A program made the position numbers and the translations under genes. The notes beneath the pieces were generated by a model. That model was not told where the DNA came from. It saw only the letters and a list, made by a program, of their open reading frames with translations, and searched no databases. From positions 1 through 64,000 of the forward strand of contig NZ_JACDXX010000002.1 of the NCBI RefSeq assembly GCF_020539525.1: a stretch of DNA of 64,000 bases. The letters are read 5' to 3'. Shown in pieces: positions 33,618 through 44,460 of this stretch. Position 1 is the stretch's first letter, and the number at the start of each line of letters is the position of its first letter. Source of the stretch: Pseudogemmobacter faecipullorum. GTDB taxonomy: Bacteria > Pseudomonadota > Alphaproteobacteria > Rhodobacterales > Rhodobacteraceae.

Positions 33618-36547
33618 TGTTCCGGGATCCCGGCCCGCGGCTTTACGGCCTTGCCCCCGGCGTCGATTTTCCGGCGCGGCTGGTCGAAGGCGTGATCCGG
33701 CGACTTGAGGGGCAGCCGCCCGAGGCGCTGGCGAGGGTCACGATCTGGCTGAACACCCAGAGAATGCGCCGCCATGTGCGCGAGGCTTTCCTGAAACGCG
33801 GCGCCGGGTTTCTGCCCCGGCTACGGGTGGTCACCGATCCGGGCCAGGATCCGCTGCTGACCGGCGAGCTGCCCTCGGTCTCGAAACTGGGGCGGCGGCT
33901 CGAACTGGCGGTGCTGATCGACCATCTGCTGCAGGCCGAGCCCGATCTCGCGCCGCGCCAGGCGCTGTATGACCTTTCGGACAGTCTCGCCAATCTGATG
34001 GATGAGATGCGGGCCGAGGATGTCGCGCCCGATGCCCTCAACCATCTCGATATTGAGGGCCATGCGGCGCATTGGGCGCGCACCCGCCGCTTCGTCTCGC
34101 TGGTCGGCCAGTTCTTCGGTGATGAGGTTCCGCCCGATTCCGAGGCGCGGCTGCGCCTTGCCACGCTGACCCTGCTGCGCGCCTGGGCTGAAAACCCGGT
34201 GCCGGATCCGGTGATCGTGGCCGGCTCTACCGGCTCTCGCGGGACCACGGCGCTTCTGATGCGGGCGGTGGCGCGCCTGCCCCAGGGCGCGCTTTTGCTG
34301 CCGGGCTTTGATTTCGACCAGCCCGAAGCGGTCTGGCAGGAGCTGGGCGTGGGCGCCGAAGGGATCCAGGAGGATCATCCGCAATATCGCTATGATCATC
34401 TGTGCCGCAGCCTTGATCTGCGGCCGGTGGATGTGCGCCGCTGGGATCAGGACGGTGCCCCGGATCCGGCGCGCGGGCGGCTGGTCTCGCTGGCTTTGCG
34501 CCCGGCCCCGGTCACCGATCAGTGGATCAGTGAAGGCCCGGAGCTCGGTGATCTTGGCGCAGCGACCCGCAACCTGACCCTGATCGAGGCACCGCATCCC
34601 CGGGCCGAGGCCGAGGCGATTGCCCTGCGCCTGCGCCAGGCGGTGGCGGAGGGAAAATCAGCCGCGCTGCTGACCCCCGACCGTGATCTGACCCGCCGCG
34701 TCACCGCCGCGCTCGACCGCTGGGCGCTGAAGCCTGATGATTCCGCCGGTCAGCCTTTGCTGCATTCGCCGCCTGGGCGTCTGCTGCGGCTGATCGCGCG
34801 TGCCATGGGGCGGCGGCTGTCGGCGGATCAGTGTCTGACGCTGCTGAAACATCCGCTGACTTTCTCGGGCAGCGAGCGCGGCCCGCATCTGCGGCTGTCG
34901 CTGGAGTTGGAGCTGGAGCTGCGCCGCAAGGGACCGGCTTTCCCGGATTCCGTCTCGCTGCGCGACTGGGCCAATCGCAGCAAAGATCCCTTTGCCGTGC
35001 TCTGGGCCGAACGCCTCGGTGCGGTGCTCGATGCGCTGGCCGCCGTGACGCCCGCCCCCCTGACCGAACTGATCGCCACCCATCGCCGGCTGACCGAGAT
35101 GCTGGCGCGCGGCACGGGCGATGAGGGCGAAGGACAGCTTTGGGCCAAAGAGGCGGGGCAGGCGGCGATTGCGGCGATGGAAGAGCTGGCGAAAGAGGCG
35201 CCCGCGGGCCTGATGCTCACGCCCTCGGATTACAGCGCGCTGAGCGATTCCGTCTTGTCGCGCGGCCAGGTGCGCAGCCTGATCCCGGCGGATGAGCGGA
35301 TCGTCATCCTTGGCGCCCAGGAGGCCCGGGTGGTCGGCGCCGATCTGGTAATCCTCGCCGGATTGTCCGAGGGGATCTGGCCTGCCAAAGTGCCGCCCGA
35401 TCCCTGGCTGAACCGCAAAATGCGGATGGAGCTGGGGCTTTTGCTGCCCGAGCGCCGGGTCGGCCTCTCGGCGCATGACTTCCAGATGGCGGTCGGGGCG
35501 AAAGAGGTGGTGCTCAGCCGCGCGCGCCGCGATGCCGAGGCGGAAACCGTGCCCTCGCGCTGGCTGAACCGGCTGACCAACCTGCTCGACGGCCTGCCCG
35601 AAACCGGCGGGCGGGCGGCGCTGGCGGCGATGCGGGCGCGGGGTGAGCAGCTGATCCGCGAGGGCGAGGCGGTTTCGGCCCCGATCGTGACACCGCGCTC
35701 CGGCCGGCCTTCGCCGCGTCCGCCGGTCGCGGTGCGGCCCAATCGCCTGTCGCTGACCGAGATTGAAAAGCTGATCCGTGATCCCTACGCCATCTATGCC
35801 CGCCATGTGCTGAAGCTGAACCCCCTGATGCCATTACGCCCCAGTGCCGATGCCCGGCTGCGCGGCGAGATTTTGCATAAAGTCCCCGAGACCCTGCTGA
35901 AACGTGGCCTGCCCGAAACCGTCGAGGCGGCCGAGGCGGCCTTGCTGGCGGTGACCGATGAAGTGCTGGAACGCGATGTCGCCTGGCCCGCGATGCGCGC
36001 CATCTGGCGGATGCGGATGGAGGATCTGGCGCGCCCCTTCGTCGAGGGGCTGCTGACTGCCGGAGGCCAGACCGTGTCGATGGAAAAAAAATATGCCATC
36101 GAGATGAAGGATCTGGGCTTTACCCTGGTCGGTAAACCCGACCGGATGGATATTCTGCCCGACGGGCGGCTGAAGATTATTGACTATAAGACCGGCAGCC
36201 CGCCCAGCCCGGCGCAGCAGGAAGCCTTTGCCAAACAGCTGCATCTGGCGGCGCTGATGGCAAATTTAGGCGCCTTCCCTGAACTGGGGCCGCATGATGA
36301 TATCGAGATTGCCTATATCCGCCTCGCCCGCGATCTGAAGACGGTCGAGACCCGGCTGGGGCCGGAGGAGCTGGAGAAGGTGCTGAACGGTTTCCGCAGG
36401 CTGATCCTTGCCTACCGCGAACCAGGGCGGGGCTATAGCTCGCGCCGCGCTATGGTCGAGACCCGCGACCGTGGCGATTACGATGATCTGGCGCGCTACG
36501 GCGAATGGGAGATCACCGATCCGGCCAGACCAGAGGACGTGCCATGA
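33614..36547 (+). CDS. addB: double-strand break repair protein AddB
   Basis: AddB is the partner of AddA in the alphaproteobacterial helicase-nuclease that prepares double-strand breaks for RecA, in place of RecBCD. The 977 residues have a helicase-like N-terminal part and a C-terminal PD-(D/E)XK nuclease domain, seen as R-L-K-I-I-D-Y-K-T-G-S-P near residue 850. ATG 33614 overlaps the murU TGA, and addB in turn overlaps addA by four bases. Confidence 0.94.
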   Translation: MMFRDPGPRLYGLAPGVDFPARLVEGVIRRLEGQPPEALARVTIWLNTQRMRRHVREAFLKRGAGFLPRLRVVTDPGQDPLLTGELPSVSKLGRRLELAVLIDHLLQAEPDLAPRQALYDLSDSLANLMDEMRAEDVAPDALNHLDIEGHAAHWARTRRFVSLVGQFFGDEVPPDSEARLRLATLTLLRAWAENPVPDPVIVAGSTGSRGTTALLMRAVARLPQGALLLPGFDFDQPEAVWQELGVGAEGIQEDHPQYRYDHLCRSLDLRPVDVRRWDQDGAPDPARGRLVSLALRPAPVTDQWISEGPELGDLGAATRNLTLIEAPHPRAEAEAIALRLRQAVAEGKSAALLTPDRDLTRRVTAALDRWALKPDDSAGQPLLHSPPGRLLRLIARAMGRRLSADQCLTLLKHPLTFSGSERGPHLRLSLELELELRRKGPAFPDSVSLRDWANRSKDPFAVLWAERLGAVLDALAAVTPAPLTELIATHRRLTEMLARGTGDEGEGQLWAKEAGQAAIAAMEELAKEAPAGLMLTPSDYSALSDSVLSRGQVRSLIPADERIVILGAQEARVVGADLVILAGLSEGIWPAKVPPDPWLNRKMRMELGLLLPERRVGLSAHDFQMAVGAKEVVLSRARRDAEAETVPSRWLNRLTNLLDGLPETGGRAALAAMRARGEQLIREGEAVSAPIVTPRSGRPSPRPPVAVRPNRLSLTEIEKLIRDPYAIYARHVLKLNPLMPLRPSADARLRGEILHKVPETLLKRGLPETVEAAEAALLAVTDEVLERDVAWPAMRAIWRMRMEDLARPFVEGLLTAGGQTVSMEKKYAIEMKDLGFTLVGKPDRMDILPDGRLKIIDYKTGSPPSPAQQEAFAKQLHLAALMANLGAFPELGPHDDIEIAYIRLARDLKTVETRLGPEELEKVLNGFRRLILAYREPGRGYSSRRAMVETRDRGDYDDLARYGEWEITDPARPEDVP

Positions 36548-39500
36548 CCGCGCTTAATTCCGCCTCGGCAGCGCAGATTTCGGCCGCCGATCCCTCCTCC
36601 AATGTCTGGCTGGTGGCCAATGCCGGTTCGGGCAAGACCAAGGTGCTGACCGACCGGGTGGCGCGGCTTTTGCTGCGCGGCACCGATCCGCAGAATATCC
36701 TTTGCCTGACCTATACCAAAGCCGCCGCCGCCGAGATGCAGAACCGGCTGTTCCGGCGTCTGGGCGAATGGGCGATGGCAAGGAATGACGAGCTGCTCGG
36801 CAATCTGCGCGAGCTGGGCGAGGCGGCCGCGCTCTCTGATGCTGGCCTGCGTCGCGCCCGCCAGCTCTTTGCCCGCGCCATTGAGACCCCGGGCGGCATC
36901 CGCATTCAGACCATCCATTCGTTCTGTGCCGGGCTCTTGCGCCGCTTTCCGCTGGAGGCGGGGGTCAGCCCCTCTTTCACCGAACTTGATGACCGCTCAG
37001 CCGGGCTTTTGCGCGCCGAAATCCTTGAGCATATGGCCGGGGATGAGGCCCAGCCTTTGTTCGAGGCGATCCTCGGCGATGCGGGGGAGCGGATTGACGA
37101 TCTCTTGCTGCAGATCACCGGGCAGCGCGCTGATCTGGCGGTGATGCCCGATGAGGGCACGTTGCGCGTGGCTTTTGGCCTGCCCGGGGGGCTCGATCAC
37201 AAAAGCCTGCTGGATCAGACCTTCGGGCCGGCCGATCTGGAGCTGCTGGGCCGGATAGGCCAGGTGCTGATGGCGGCAAAGGGCAAAACCGATCCGGTTG
37301 CCGGGGCCGATCTGGCAGCGATCCGCGATCTGAACCTTGCCACCCTGGCGCAGCTGGAGGGGATGTTCCTCTATAAAACCGGCGAGCGCGCCGGTGAGGC
37401 GAAATGCGATAAATTCCCCACCAAGGACAGCCGCGCGGCTTTGGGTGCGGATCTGGATCTGTTGCAGGGGCTGATGCTGCGGGTAGCGGATGCAAGGCCG
37501 TTGCGGCTTGGCCTCTCGGCGCTGAAAAAAGCCCTCGATCTGCATGCTTTTGCCGCCGAATTCCTGCGCCGCTATGCGGCAGCCAAGGCCCGGCGCGGCT
37601 GGCTGGATTTTGATGATTTTATCACCCGTGCCACGGCGCTGCTGACCGATCCGGCGGTCGCGCCCTGGGTGCTGTACCGTCTTGATGGCTCGATCGATCA
37701 TGTGCTGGTCGATGAGGCCCAGGATACCAGCCCGGCGCAATGGAAGATCATTGCCGCGCTGACCGAAGAATTTATGGCGGGCGAGGGGGCGCGGCAAACC
37801 GAGCGCTCGCTCTTTGTCGTCGGCGATAAGAAACAGTCGATCTATTCCTTCCAGGGCGCGGATGTCTCGGGTTTCGATCAGGTGAAAACCCGCTTTGCCG
37901 AAGGCTTTGCGGGTGCGGGCGTACCGGTCACCGAGCATAGCCTTGTGCATAGTTTCCGCTCCTCACAAGCGATCCTCGCGCTGGTCGATCTGTGTTTCCA
38001 GGGCGAGATGCAGGCGGCGCTGGGCGGGGATTTCCGCCATCAGCCCTTTCATGAGGCTTTGCCGGGCCGGGTCGATCTCTGGCCGGTGGTGCCAAAGCCG
38101 GAAAAGCCCGAGCCGCGCGAATGGTTCGATCCGGTGGATCTGACCGGCGAGACCGATGCCCCTGTGGTGCTGGCGGGGCAGGTCGCGGCGGAGATTGCGC
38201 TGATGATCCGCGAGGGGCGGCAGATCCCCGATCATAAAGCCCCGGGCGGCTTTCGCCCCCTGCGGGCCGGGGATTTTCTGATCCTGGTGCAAAGGCGCGG
38301 CGAGATTTTCAAAGCCATCATCCGTGCCTGCAAGGCCGAGGGGCTGCCGATTGCCGGGCCGGACCGGCTGCTGCTGACGGGTGAGCTGGCGGTGCGCGAT
38401 CTGCTGGCGCTTCTGTCTTTCCTCAACACTCCCGAGGATGACCTGTCGCTGGCCACGGCGCTGCGCTCGCCTTTGTTCGGCTGGTCCGAGGCGCAGCTCT
38501 ACCGTCTGGCGCAGGGGCGGAAATACTACCTCTGGGAGGCGCTGCGCCATTCCGGCGAGCAGGAAACCCTCGCCGTGCTGCAGGAGCTGCGCGATGGCGC
38601 GGAATTCCTGCGCCCCTATGAGCTGCTCGACCGCATTCTGACCCGACACCAGGGCCGCGCGCGGCTCCTGGGCCGGATGGGCGAGGAGGCGGCGGATGCG
38701 ATTGATGAGCTCAGCCAGCAGGCCCTGGCCTATGAACGCGCCGAAGTGCCCAGCCTCACCGGCTTTCTGGTCTGGATGCAGGCCGGGGATCTGGAGGTCA
38801 AACGCCAGGCCGAGGGCGAGGGCGGGCTGATCCGGGTGATGACGGTGCATGGTTCAAAGGGCCTCGAGGCCCCGGTGGTGATCCTGCCCGATACCGGCGA
38901 CCGCAAGCTGCAGGACCGTGATCAGATTCTGGCCCTCGACCCCGGGCTGATGACCTGGTCGGGCAGAAAGGCCGATGATCCCGATGCCCTGGCCGCCACC
39001 AAAGCGCAGCGCGCTGCGGCGCGTGAGGCCGAGAACCTGCGTCTGCTCTATGTGGCGATCACCCGGGCGAAGCACTGGCTGATCGTCGCCGCAGCGGGCG
39101 AGGCGGGCGAGACATCCTGGTATGGGATTATTGCGAAAGGCCTGGCGGAAATGGGCCCGCAGCAGGGGCTGCGCGGGCGGCTGCAATATGAATTCGGCAC
39201 CTGGGCCCCGGATGCTCCTGCGCCGCTGGAAGCCCTGGCACATGTGCCCGCGCCGGGCTTTGCCTTGCTTCCCGCCGCGCCCGCGACGCCGGCGCCCCGG
39301 CTCTGGTCGCCCTCGGGCCTTGGCGGTGGCGAGGCGGTCGTGGTGGCGGGGGAGCGTCTGCCGGTCCCGGATTTTGAGGAGGATGATCCGCTCGAGCGCG
39401 GCACCAAACTGCACCTGCTGCTGCAGCATCTGGCGGACCGGCCGCAACCGGCCTGGGCCGGGCTGGCACAGACGCTTGGCGCGGGAGAGGTGCTGCTGGC

Positions 39501-39864
39501 AGAAGCAGCGACGATCCTGACCGCGCCGGATCTGGCCTGGGCCTTCAGCGGCAATTCTCTGGCCGAGGTCGAGGTGGCCGCGCCCTGGAACCGGGGCAAT
39601 CTTGCGGGCTCAATCGACCGGCTGGTCATCAGCCCCGACAAGGTGACGATCATCGATTTCAAATCGAACAGCACCCTGCCGCGCCGCCCTGAAGAGGTGC
39701 CCGAACCCTATCTGCGCCAGCTCGGAGCCTATGCCCATGCGGTGGGGGCGATCTATCCGGGGCGGGAGGTTGCGACGGCGATCCTCTGGACCCGGGCGCC
39801 GCGGCTGATGCTTTTGCCTCTCGCTCTGTGCCAGGCGGCCTTGCACCGGGCGCAGAGCGAATAG
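36544..39864 (+). CDS. addA: double-strand break repair helicase AddA
   Basis: AddA is the UvrD-type motor and second nuclease of AddAB. The 1106 residues contain Walker A A-N-A-G-S-G-K-T near residues 25-32, T-I-H-S-F-C near 125, V-D-E-A-Q-D-T-S (motif II), V-G-D-K-K-Q-S-I-Y-S-F-Q, V-M-T-V-H-G-S-K-G-L-E-A-P, L-Y-V-A-I-T-R-A-K-H, and a C-terminal nuclease core V-T-I-I-D-F-K-S-N. The ATG at 36544 overlaps the addB stop. Confidence 0.96.
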   Translation: MTALNSASAAQISAADPSSNVWLVANAGSGKTKVLTDRVARLLLRGTDPQNILCLTYTKAAAAEMQNRLFRRLGEWAMARNDELLGNLRELGEAAALSDAGLRRARQLFARAIETPGGIRIQTIHSFCAGLLRRFPLEAGVSPSFTELDDRSAGLLRAEILEHMAGDEAQPLFEAILGDAGERIDDLLLQITGQRADLAVMPDEGTLRVAFGLPGGLDHKSLLDQTFGPADLELLGRIGQVLMAAKGKTDPVAGADLAAIRDLNLATLAQLEGMFLYKTGERAGEAKCDKFPTKDSRAALGADLDLLQGLMLRVADARPLRLGLSALKKALDLHAFAAEFLRRYAAAKARRGWLDFDDFITRATALLTDPAVAPWVLYRLDGSIDHVLVDEAQDTSPAQWKIIAALTEEFMAGEGARQTERSLFVVGDKKQSIYSFQGADVSGFDQVKTRFAEGFAGAGVPVTEHSLVHSFRSSQAILALVDLCFQGEMQAALGGDFRHQPFHEALPGRVDLWPVVPKPEKPEPREWFDPVDLTGETDAPVVLAGQVAAEIALMIREGRQIPDHKAPGGFRPLRAGDFLILVQRRGEIFKAIIRACKAEGLPIAGPDRLLLTGELAVRDLLALLSFLNTPEDDLSLATALRSPLFGWSEAQLYRLAQGRKYYLWEALRHSGEQETLAVLQELRDGAEFLRPYELLDRILTRHQGRARLLGRMGEEAADAIDELSQQALAYERAEVPSLTGFLVWMQAGDLEVKRQAEGEGGLIRVMTVHGSKGLEAPVVILPDTGDRKLQDRDQILALDPGLMTWSGRKADDPDALAATKAQRAAAREAENLRLLYVAITRAKHWLIVAAAGEAGETSWYGIIAKGLAEMGPQQGLRGRLQYEFGTWAPDAPAPLEALAHVPAPGFALLPAAPATPAPRLWSPSGLGGGEAVVVAGERLPVPDFEEDDPLERGTKLHLLLQHLADRPQPAWAGLAQTLGAGEVLLAEAATILTAPDLAWAFSGNSLAEVEVAAPWNRGNLAGSIDRLVISPDKVTIIDFKSNSTLPRRPEEVPEPYLRQLGAYAHAVGAIYPGREVATAILWTRAPRLMLLPLALCQAALHRAQSE

Positions 39865-39936
39865 GCCCCGCCTCCCTTGACCTTGGCAGGGGGCAAACCT
39901 AGCTTCTTTGCAACAAGAGATTTCAGGAGAACAGCC

Positions 39937-40263
39937 ATGGGTGCTGGAACCGTTGCCGTTACCGATGCCACTTTTGACCAGGAAGTCCTTAAATCGGATA
40001 TTCCGGTTGTGGTGGATTTCTGGGCCGAATGGTGCGGTCCCTGCCGGATGATCGGCCCGGCTCTGGAAGAGCTGGCCGCTGAATATGCCGGCAAGGTGAA
40101 GATCGTGAAGGTCAATGTCGACGAAAATCCCGACAGCCCGGCGCAGCTGGGTGTGCGCGGTATTCCGGCATTGTTCCTGTTCAAAAACGGCCATGTCCAT
40201 TCGAATAAGGTGGGCGCAGCGCCGAAAGCCGCGCTCGACACCTGGATTAAAGCTGCGCTCTGA
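39937..40263 (+). CDS. trxA: thioredoxin
   Basis: The 108-residue thioredoxin reduces protein disulfides in the cytoplasm. It has [11 protein letters not shown] with the redox pair C33/C36, and the cis-proline turn G-I-P-A-L. CAGGAG precedes the ATG at 39937. Its position directly after addA is the usual one in alphaproteobacteria. Confidence 0.97.
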   Translation: MGAGTVAVTDATFDQEVLKSDIPVVVDFWAEWCGPCRMIGPALEELAAEYAGKVKIVKVNVDENPDSPAQLGVRGIPALFLFKNGHVHSNKVGAAPKAALDTWIKAAL

Positions 40264-40286
40264 ACCGGCGCGGATGCTGTGAAAAC

Positions 40287-40305
40287 GGGCCCCTCGCGGG
40301 GCCCC
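40287..40305. terminator. hairpin between trxA and the spermidine-synthase-like gene
   Basis: GGGCCCC and GGGGCCC form a seven-base stem with a TCGC loop between the two convergent genes. No long T-run follows, so efficiency is doubtful. Confidence 0.45.
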
Positions 40306-40312
40306 TATGCAT

Positions 40313-41020
40313 TCAGGCGGCCAGTTTTCGCGGCGCGGCCGTTGCCGCAATCGGCTCGGCACTGGCGAAATAGATATGATGCATGGCATCGACCCGGCCC
40401 GGCACCAGGGCAATATCCTCGCGCCGCCAGTGCCACTGCCCGGCGAGGAGCCGGGCCTCAAATCCCTCTGAGACCTCGGCCGACCAGAAGGCCACCAGCC
40501 CGCCCGGCGCGAGGGCCCGGCGCGCCCGTTCCAGCCCCGGATCGCCATAGATGCGGCCATTGTCATCACGCACCAGATTATCGGGGCCATTATCCGTATC
40601 CAGCAGGATCAGATCATAGCGGCCGGGGTTGTCTTCCAGCAGCTCGCTGACATCGCGGACCTGGGTCTCCACCCGCGGATCGCGCAGGGCATGACCGGTC
40701 AGCCCGGCCAGCGGCCCGTGATTCCAGCTGACAATGGCAGGGATCAGCTCGCAGACCGTTACCCGCGCCTCCGGGCGCAGCAGATCCAGCGCCGCGCGCA
40801 GGGTAAAGCCCAGTCCCAGCCCACCGATCAGCACCTCGCCGGGGCTGTACTGCATCAGCCTGAGGCTGCGCTCGGCCAGCACCGCTTCGGAATGATGGTT
40901 GAGGTTCGACATCAGCTCGATGCCGTTATAGCGGATTTCAAACAGAGTGCCGCGCTGGCGCAGCAGAATTTCGTCTCCGGCCAGGGTTGTGGCGCGGTCA
41001 AGTACAGTCCAGACAGACAT
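40313..41020 (-). CDS. spermidine-synthase-like SAM-dependent enzyme
   Basis: The 235 residues resemble the spermidine synthase fold: an N-terminal strand part with L-M-S-N-x-N-H-H-S-E, then the SAM-binding loop [21 protein letters not shown] near 92, and L-L-D-T-D-N-G-P near 150. The polyamine-binding residues are not obviously kept, so it may be a methyltransferase of unknown substrate. ATG 41020 follows GGGGAATGCC. Confidence 0.75.
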   Translation of the reverse strand: MSVWTVLDRATTLAGDEILLRQRGTLFEIRYNGIELMSNLNHHSEAVLAERSLRLMQYSPGEVLIGGLGLGFTLRAALDLLRPEARVTVCELIPAIVSWNHGPLAGLTGHALRDPRVETQVRDVSELLEDNPGRYDLILLDTDNGPDNLVRDDNGRIYGDPGLERARRALAPGGLVAFWSAEVSEGFEARLLAGQWHWRREDIALVPGRVDAMHHIYFASAEPIAATAAPRKLAA

Positions 41021-41368
41021 GGCATTCCCCAATCAGCGTCCGGAGGGTGCCCTGGCACCGCTGGACGGATTTGTGACAGATCAGCGCGAGGAGACCGGGT
41101 TGCCGCAGCTGTAAGCGCGATGCTCAGCTCTGCCGCAACCCCGTGCCATGCCGGGCCCTGGTTCCGATCAGGACCGGATAGAGCGCAGAAGTATTCGAAT
41201 GCTTCCGGTCAGACATTACAGGCCTCTTGCAGGGGCAGGGGAAAGCGCCCCTCAGGAAAAGACCGCCCGAACATGCCCCCCGGGGGGCAGGAAGTCCAGT
41301 CGGAGGCCTTACTTGTACGCCCGGCCGCTGCGTTCCATATAGGAACAAAGAGAAAGACGAGGCTTTTT
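41021..41368. other. region upstream of hslV
   Basis: These 348 bases separate the divergent spermidine-synthase-like gene and hslV. The only clear signal is the heat-shock promoter at 41312-41340. No small gene was supported. Confidence 0.5.
41312..41340 (+). promoter_or_regulatory. RpoH (sigma-32) heat-shock promoter of hslV
   Basis: CTTGTA (41312-41317) and CCATAT (41335-41340) are spaced by 17 bases. This matches the RpoH consensus CTTG...CCATAT, and it lies just 28 bases before the hslV start. Confidence 0.8.
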
Positions 41369-41926
41369 ATGGCGGATGATAAATTCCCCGGCTGGCATGG
41401 CACGACGATCCTTGCGGTACGCCGGGGCGGCGAGGTTGTGGTCGCGGGTGATGGCCAGGTATCGCTGGGCCAGACCGTGATCAAGGGCTCGGCCCGCAAA
41501 GTGCGCCGCCTCTCGCCGGGCGGGCATGATGTGGTGGTGGGCTTTGCCGGCTCGACTGCCGATGCCTTCACCCTGCTGGAACGGCTGGAGAAAAAACTTG
41601 AGGCCGCCCCCGGTCAGCTGGCCCGCGCCTGTGTTGATCTGGCCAAAGACTGGCGGATGGATAAATATCTGCGCAATCTTGAGGCGATGCTGATCGTCAC
41701 CGATGGCGACCAGCTCTATGTGATCACCGGTGCCGGTGACGTGCTCGAGCCGGAATATGACATTGCCGCCATCGGCTCAGGCGGGAATTTTGCCGCTGCC
41801 GCCGCGCGTGGCCTGATGGAAACCGATTTTGACGCCGAGACCCTGGCCCGCAAAGCCATGGCCATCGCCGCCTCGATCTGCGTCTACACCAACGGCAATC
41901 TCACCGTTGAAAAGGTTCGCAAATGA
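41369..41926 (+). CDS. hslV: ATP-dependent protease subunit HslV
   Basis: HslV is the peptidase of the HslUV heat-shock protease. The 185 residues include H-G-T-T-I-L-A-V near residue 10, where the first Thr is exposed as the nucleophile after processing. [12 protein letters not shown] and [12 protein letters not shown] also fit. The N-terminal extension before T-T is a little longer than in E. coli. An RpoH promoter precedes it. The stop overlaps the next gene. Confidence 0.96.
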   Translation: MADDKFPGWHGTTILAVRRGGEVVVAGDGQVSLGQTVIKGSARKVRRLSPGGHDVVVGFAGSTADAFTLLERLEKKLEAAPGQLARACVDLAKDWRMDKYLRNLEAMLIVTDGDQLYVITGAGDVLEPEYDIAAIGSGGNFAAAAARGLMETDFDAETLARKAMAIAASICVYTNGNLTVEKVRK

Positions 41927-43002
41927 AGGCTGAGGATCTGCGCGCCGGGGTTCAGGCCGGTATTCTGACCGAAGCCCAGGCCGCAAGCCTGGCGGCTCTG
42001 GGCGAGAAACGCGCAGGTCATCGCGCGGCCATGGCGGCCGAGGATGAGCCTTTTGAGTTTTTCAAAGGCTTTGCCGAGATTTTTGTCACCATCGGCCTGT
42101 CGATCCTGCTGACCGGGGTCTTTGGCGTGCTGACCCTGTTTGCCGGGGCGACGGCGCTGATCCTGTTGCCGCTGAGCGTCGCCGGGGTGGCCTGGTGGTG
42201 GGCGGGCTATTTCACGCTGAAACGGCGCATGACCCTGCCCTCGATGCTGCTGGCCGCCACCTTCGGGGCCGGGGTCTATTTCTCGGTCATGTCGATCATG
42301 TGGCAATATGGGCCGGTGATCCCGGGGCGCAGCACTTTCGTTCTGCCCCCGCTGGTCTCGGCGCTTGCCATGGGCTTGTGGTATCACCGTTTCCGGCTGC
42401 CCTTCTCGGCCTTCATCCTGGGCCTCTTTGCCCTTGCCACGCTTTATACGCTGACGCTTTCGCTCGAGAATATTGCGAATTTTGCGATTGCGGGGCGCAG
42501 TTCGGCCTGGAGTGCTTTCTTTGATCTGAATGAGAGCCCGGTCTTTGCCTTTGCCACCCTGGCCTTTGGCCTCGTGGCTTTCCTGGCCGGGATGTGGTTC
42601 GATATGAAAGATCCGCACCGGCTCGGGCGACATTCGGCGACGGCCTTCTGGCTGCATCTGCTGGCGGCACCGGCTCTGGTCAATACCGTGGCGCTGACGC
42701 TTTATAATTCCGGCGGGGCAACGGCGATGCCCCTGCTGATCCTGGCGCTGGCGGTGATCACCTTGCTGGCGCTGGTGATTGACCGCCGCTCTTTCCTCTC
42801 TGCCGCCATTGCCTATATCGCCATTGTTATCACCTGGATGACCGGCGAGGGCTTTGGCTCCTGGGTTGGCACGATGCTGATCCTTGGCGGGCTGATCACG
42901 GCCATCGGCACCTGGTGGGTGCAGTTGCGTGGCTTTGTTATGGCCCGGCTTCCCGACTTTCCCGGCAAAGACCGGCTTCCCCCCTATTCACGACCCGAGT
43001 GA
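41923..43002 (+). CDS. integral membrane protein inside the hslV-hslU operon
   Basis: The 359 residues form about ten membrane helices after a cytoplasmic N-terminus of about 45 residues with [16 protein letters not shown]. It resembles DUF2157-type hypothetical membrane proteins only in its general make-up. Its ATG overlaps the hslV stop by four bases and it ends three bases before hslU, so it is transcribed and translated with the heat-shock protease. A link to membrane or protein-quality stress is inference from location alone. Confidence 0.75.
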   Translation: MKAEDLRAGVQAGILTEAQAASLAALGEKRAGHRAAMAAEDEPFEFFKGFAEIFVTIGLSILLTGVFGVLTLFAGATALILLPLSVAGVAWWWAGYFTLKRRMTLPSMLLAATFGAGVYFSVMSIMWQYGPVIPGRSTFVLPPLVSALAMGLWYHRFRLPFSAFILGLFALATLYTLTLSLENIANFAIAGRSSAWSAFFDLNESPVFAFATLAFGLVAFLAGMWFDMKDPHRLGRHSATAFWLHLLAAPALVNTVALTLYNSGGATAMPLLILALAVITLLALVIDRRSFLSAAIAYIAIVITWMTGEGFGSWVGTMLILGGLITAIGTWWVQLRGFVMARLPDFPGKDRLPPYSRPE

Positions 43003-43005
43003 GTT

Positions 43006-44307
43006 ATGACTGACCTGACCCCCCGCGAGATCGTATCCGAGCTGGACCGTTTCATTATTGGCCAGCGCGAGGCCAAACGTGCCGTGGCGGTTGCCCTGCG
43101 CAACCGCTGGCGGCGCAACCGCCTGCCGGCGGAGCTGATCGAAGAGGTCTATCCGAAGAATATTCTGATGATCGGCCCGACCGGCGTCGGCAAAACCGAA
43201 ATCTCCCGCCGTCTGGCAAAGCTCGCCAGGGCACCCTTCCTGAAGGTTGAGGCCACCAAATTCACCGAAGTGGGCTATGTCGGGCGCGATGTCGAAAGCA
43301 TCATCCGCGATCTGGTAGATGTCGCCATTGTCGATACCCGCGCCTATATGCGCGATGAGGTGAAGGAAAAGGCCCGCCGCGCTGCCGAGGAGCGGGTGAT
43401 TGACGCCATCGCCGGGAAAGACTCACGCGAGCAGACCCGCGAGATGTTTCGCAAGAAATTGCGCGCCGGCGAGCTGGACGAGACCGTGATCGAGATCGAG
43501 GTCGCCGAGCCCGGCCCCTCGATGCCGATGATGGGTGGCGGCGGCAATGGGATGGAGATGCAACTGCAGGGCCTGCAGGAAATGTTCGGCAAAGCCTTCC
43601 AGCGCACCAGCCGTAAGAAGGTCACAGTGATGGACAGCTATGATCTGCTGATCGGCCAGGAGGCGGATAAGCTTCTGGATGATGAGGCGGTAAAACAGGC
43701 AGCGCTGCAGGCGGTGCAGTCCTCGGGCATCGTCTTCCTCGATGAGATCGACAAGATCTGCGCTAAATCGGAGGCGCGCGGGGCTGAGGTCTCGCGCGAG
43801 GGGGTGCAGCGTGATCTGCTGCCGCTGATCGAGGGCACGACCGTCTCGACCAAGCACGGCCCGGTGAAAACCGACCATATCCTCTTCATCGCATCGGGCG
43901 CTTTCCATGTGGCCAAACCCTCGGATCTGCTGCCCGAGCTGCAGGGCCGTCTGCCGATCCGGGTCGAGCTTGAGGCCCTGTCTGAGGCAGATTTCATCCG
44001 CATCCTGACCGAGACCGAAAATGCGCTGACCCGGCAATATGCCGGGCTGATGCTGACCGAAGGGGTGAAGGTCAGCTTCACTGCCGATGGTATCGCGGCC
44101 ATTGCCCGCCTCGCTGCCGAGGTGAACCGTTCGGTCGAGAATATCGGTGCGCGCCGTCTTTATACGGTGATGGAGCGGGTGTTTGAGGAACTGTCCTTTA
44201 CCGCCCCCGACCGTGGCGGCGATGAGATCACCATTGATGAGGCTTTCGTCGAGAAAAACGTCGGCGCTCTGGCCCGTTCGGCCGATATCTCGCGCTACGT
44301 TCTGTAA
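43006..44307 (+). CDS. hslU: ATP-dependent protease ATPase subunit HslU
   Basis: HslU is the AAA+ unfoldase that feeds substrates to HslV. The 433 residues show L-D[20 protein letters not shown], Walker A G-P-T-G-V-G-K-T near residue 60, the G-Y-V-G-R-D pore loop near 89, Walker [10 protein letters not shown], and the usual C-terminal tail ending in S-R-Y-V-L. The length is typical. Confidence 0.97.
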   Translation: MTDLTPREIVSELDRFIIGQREAKRAVAVALRNRWRRNRLPAELIEEVYPKNILMIGPTGVGKTEISRRLAKLARAPFLKVEATKFTEVGYVGRDVESIIRDLVDVAIVDTRAYMRDEVKEKARRAAEERVIDAIAGKDSREQTREMFRKKLRAGELDETVIEIEVAEPGPSMPMMGGGGNGMEMQLQGLQEMFGKAFQRTSRKKVTVMDSYDLLIGQEADKLLDDEAVKQAALQAVQSSGIVFLDEIDKICAKSEARGAEVSREGVQRDLLPLIEGTTVSTKHGPVKTDHILFIASGAFHVAKPSDLLPELQGRLPIRVELEALSEADFIRILTETENALTRQYAGLMLTEGVKVSFTADGIAAIARLAAEVNRSVENIGARRLYTVMERVFEELSFTAPDRGGDEITIDEAFVEKNVGALARSADISRYVL

Positions 44308-44313
44308 GCGAAA

Positions 44314-44350
44314 ACCGGGGCTGCAGGAGGATGCAGCCCCGGTCTTTTCA
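44314..44350 (+). terminator. terminator of the hslV-hslU operon
   Basis: ACCGGGGCTGCA (44314-44325) pairs with TGCAGCCCCGGT (44332-44343), a 12-base perfect stem, followed by CTTTT. Confidence 0.8.
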
Positions 44351-44460
44351 GGCGCCTTGTGCGGCGTAATACCAATTGTTACAGCCCTGACCGGTTCTCA
44401 GCCTGGCGGGAGCACGCGCGGGGGTTGACGCAAATGCATCCGGCGCGCGATGAAGTGCAG

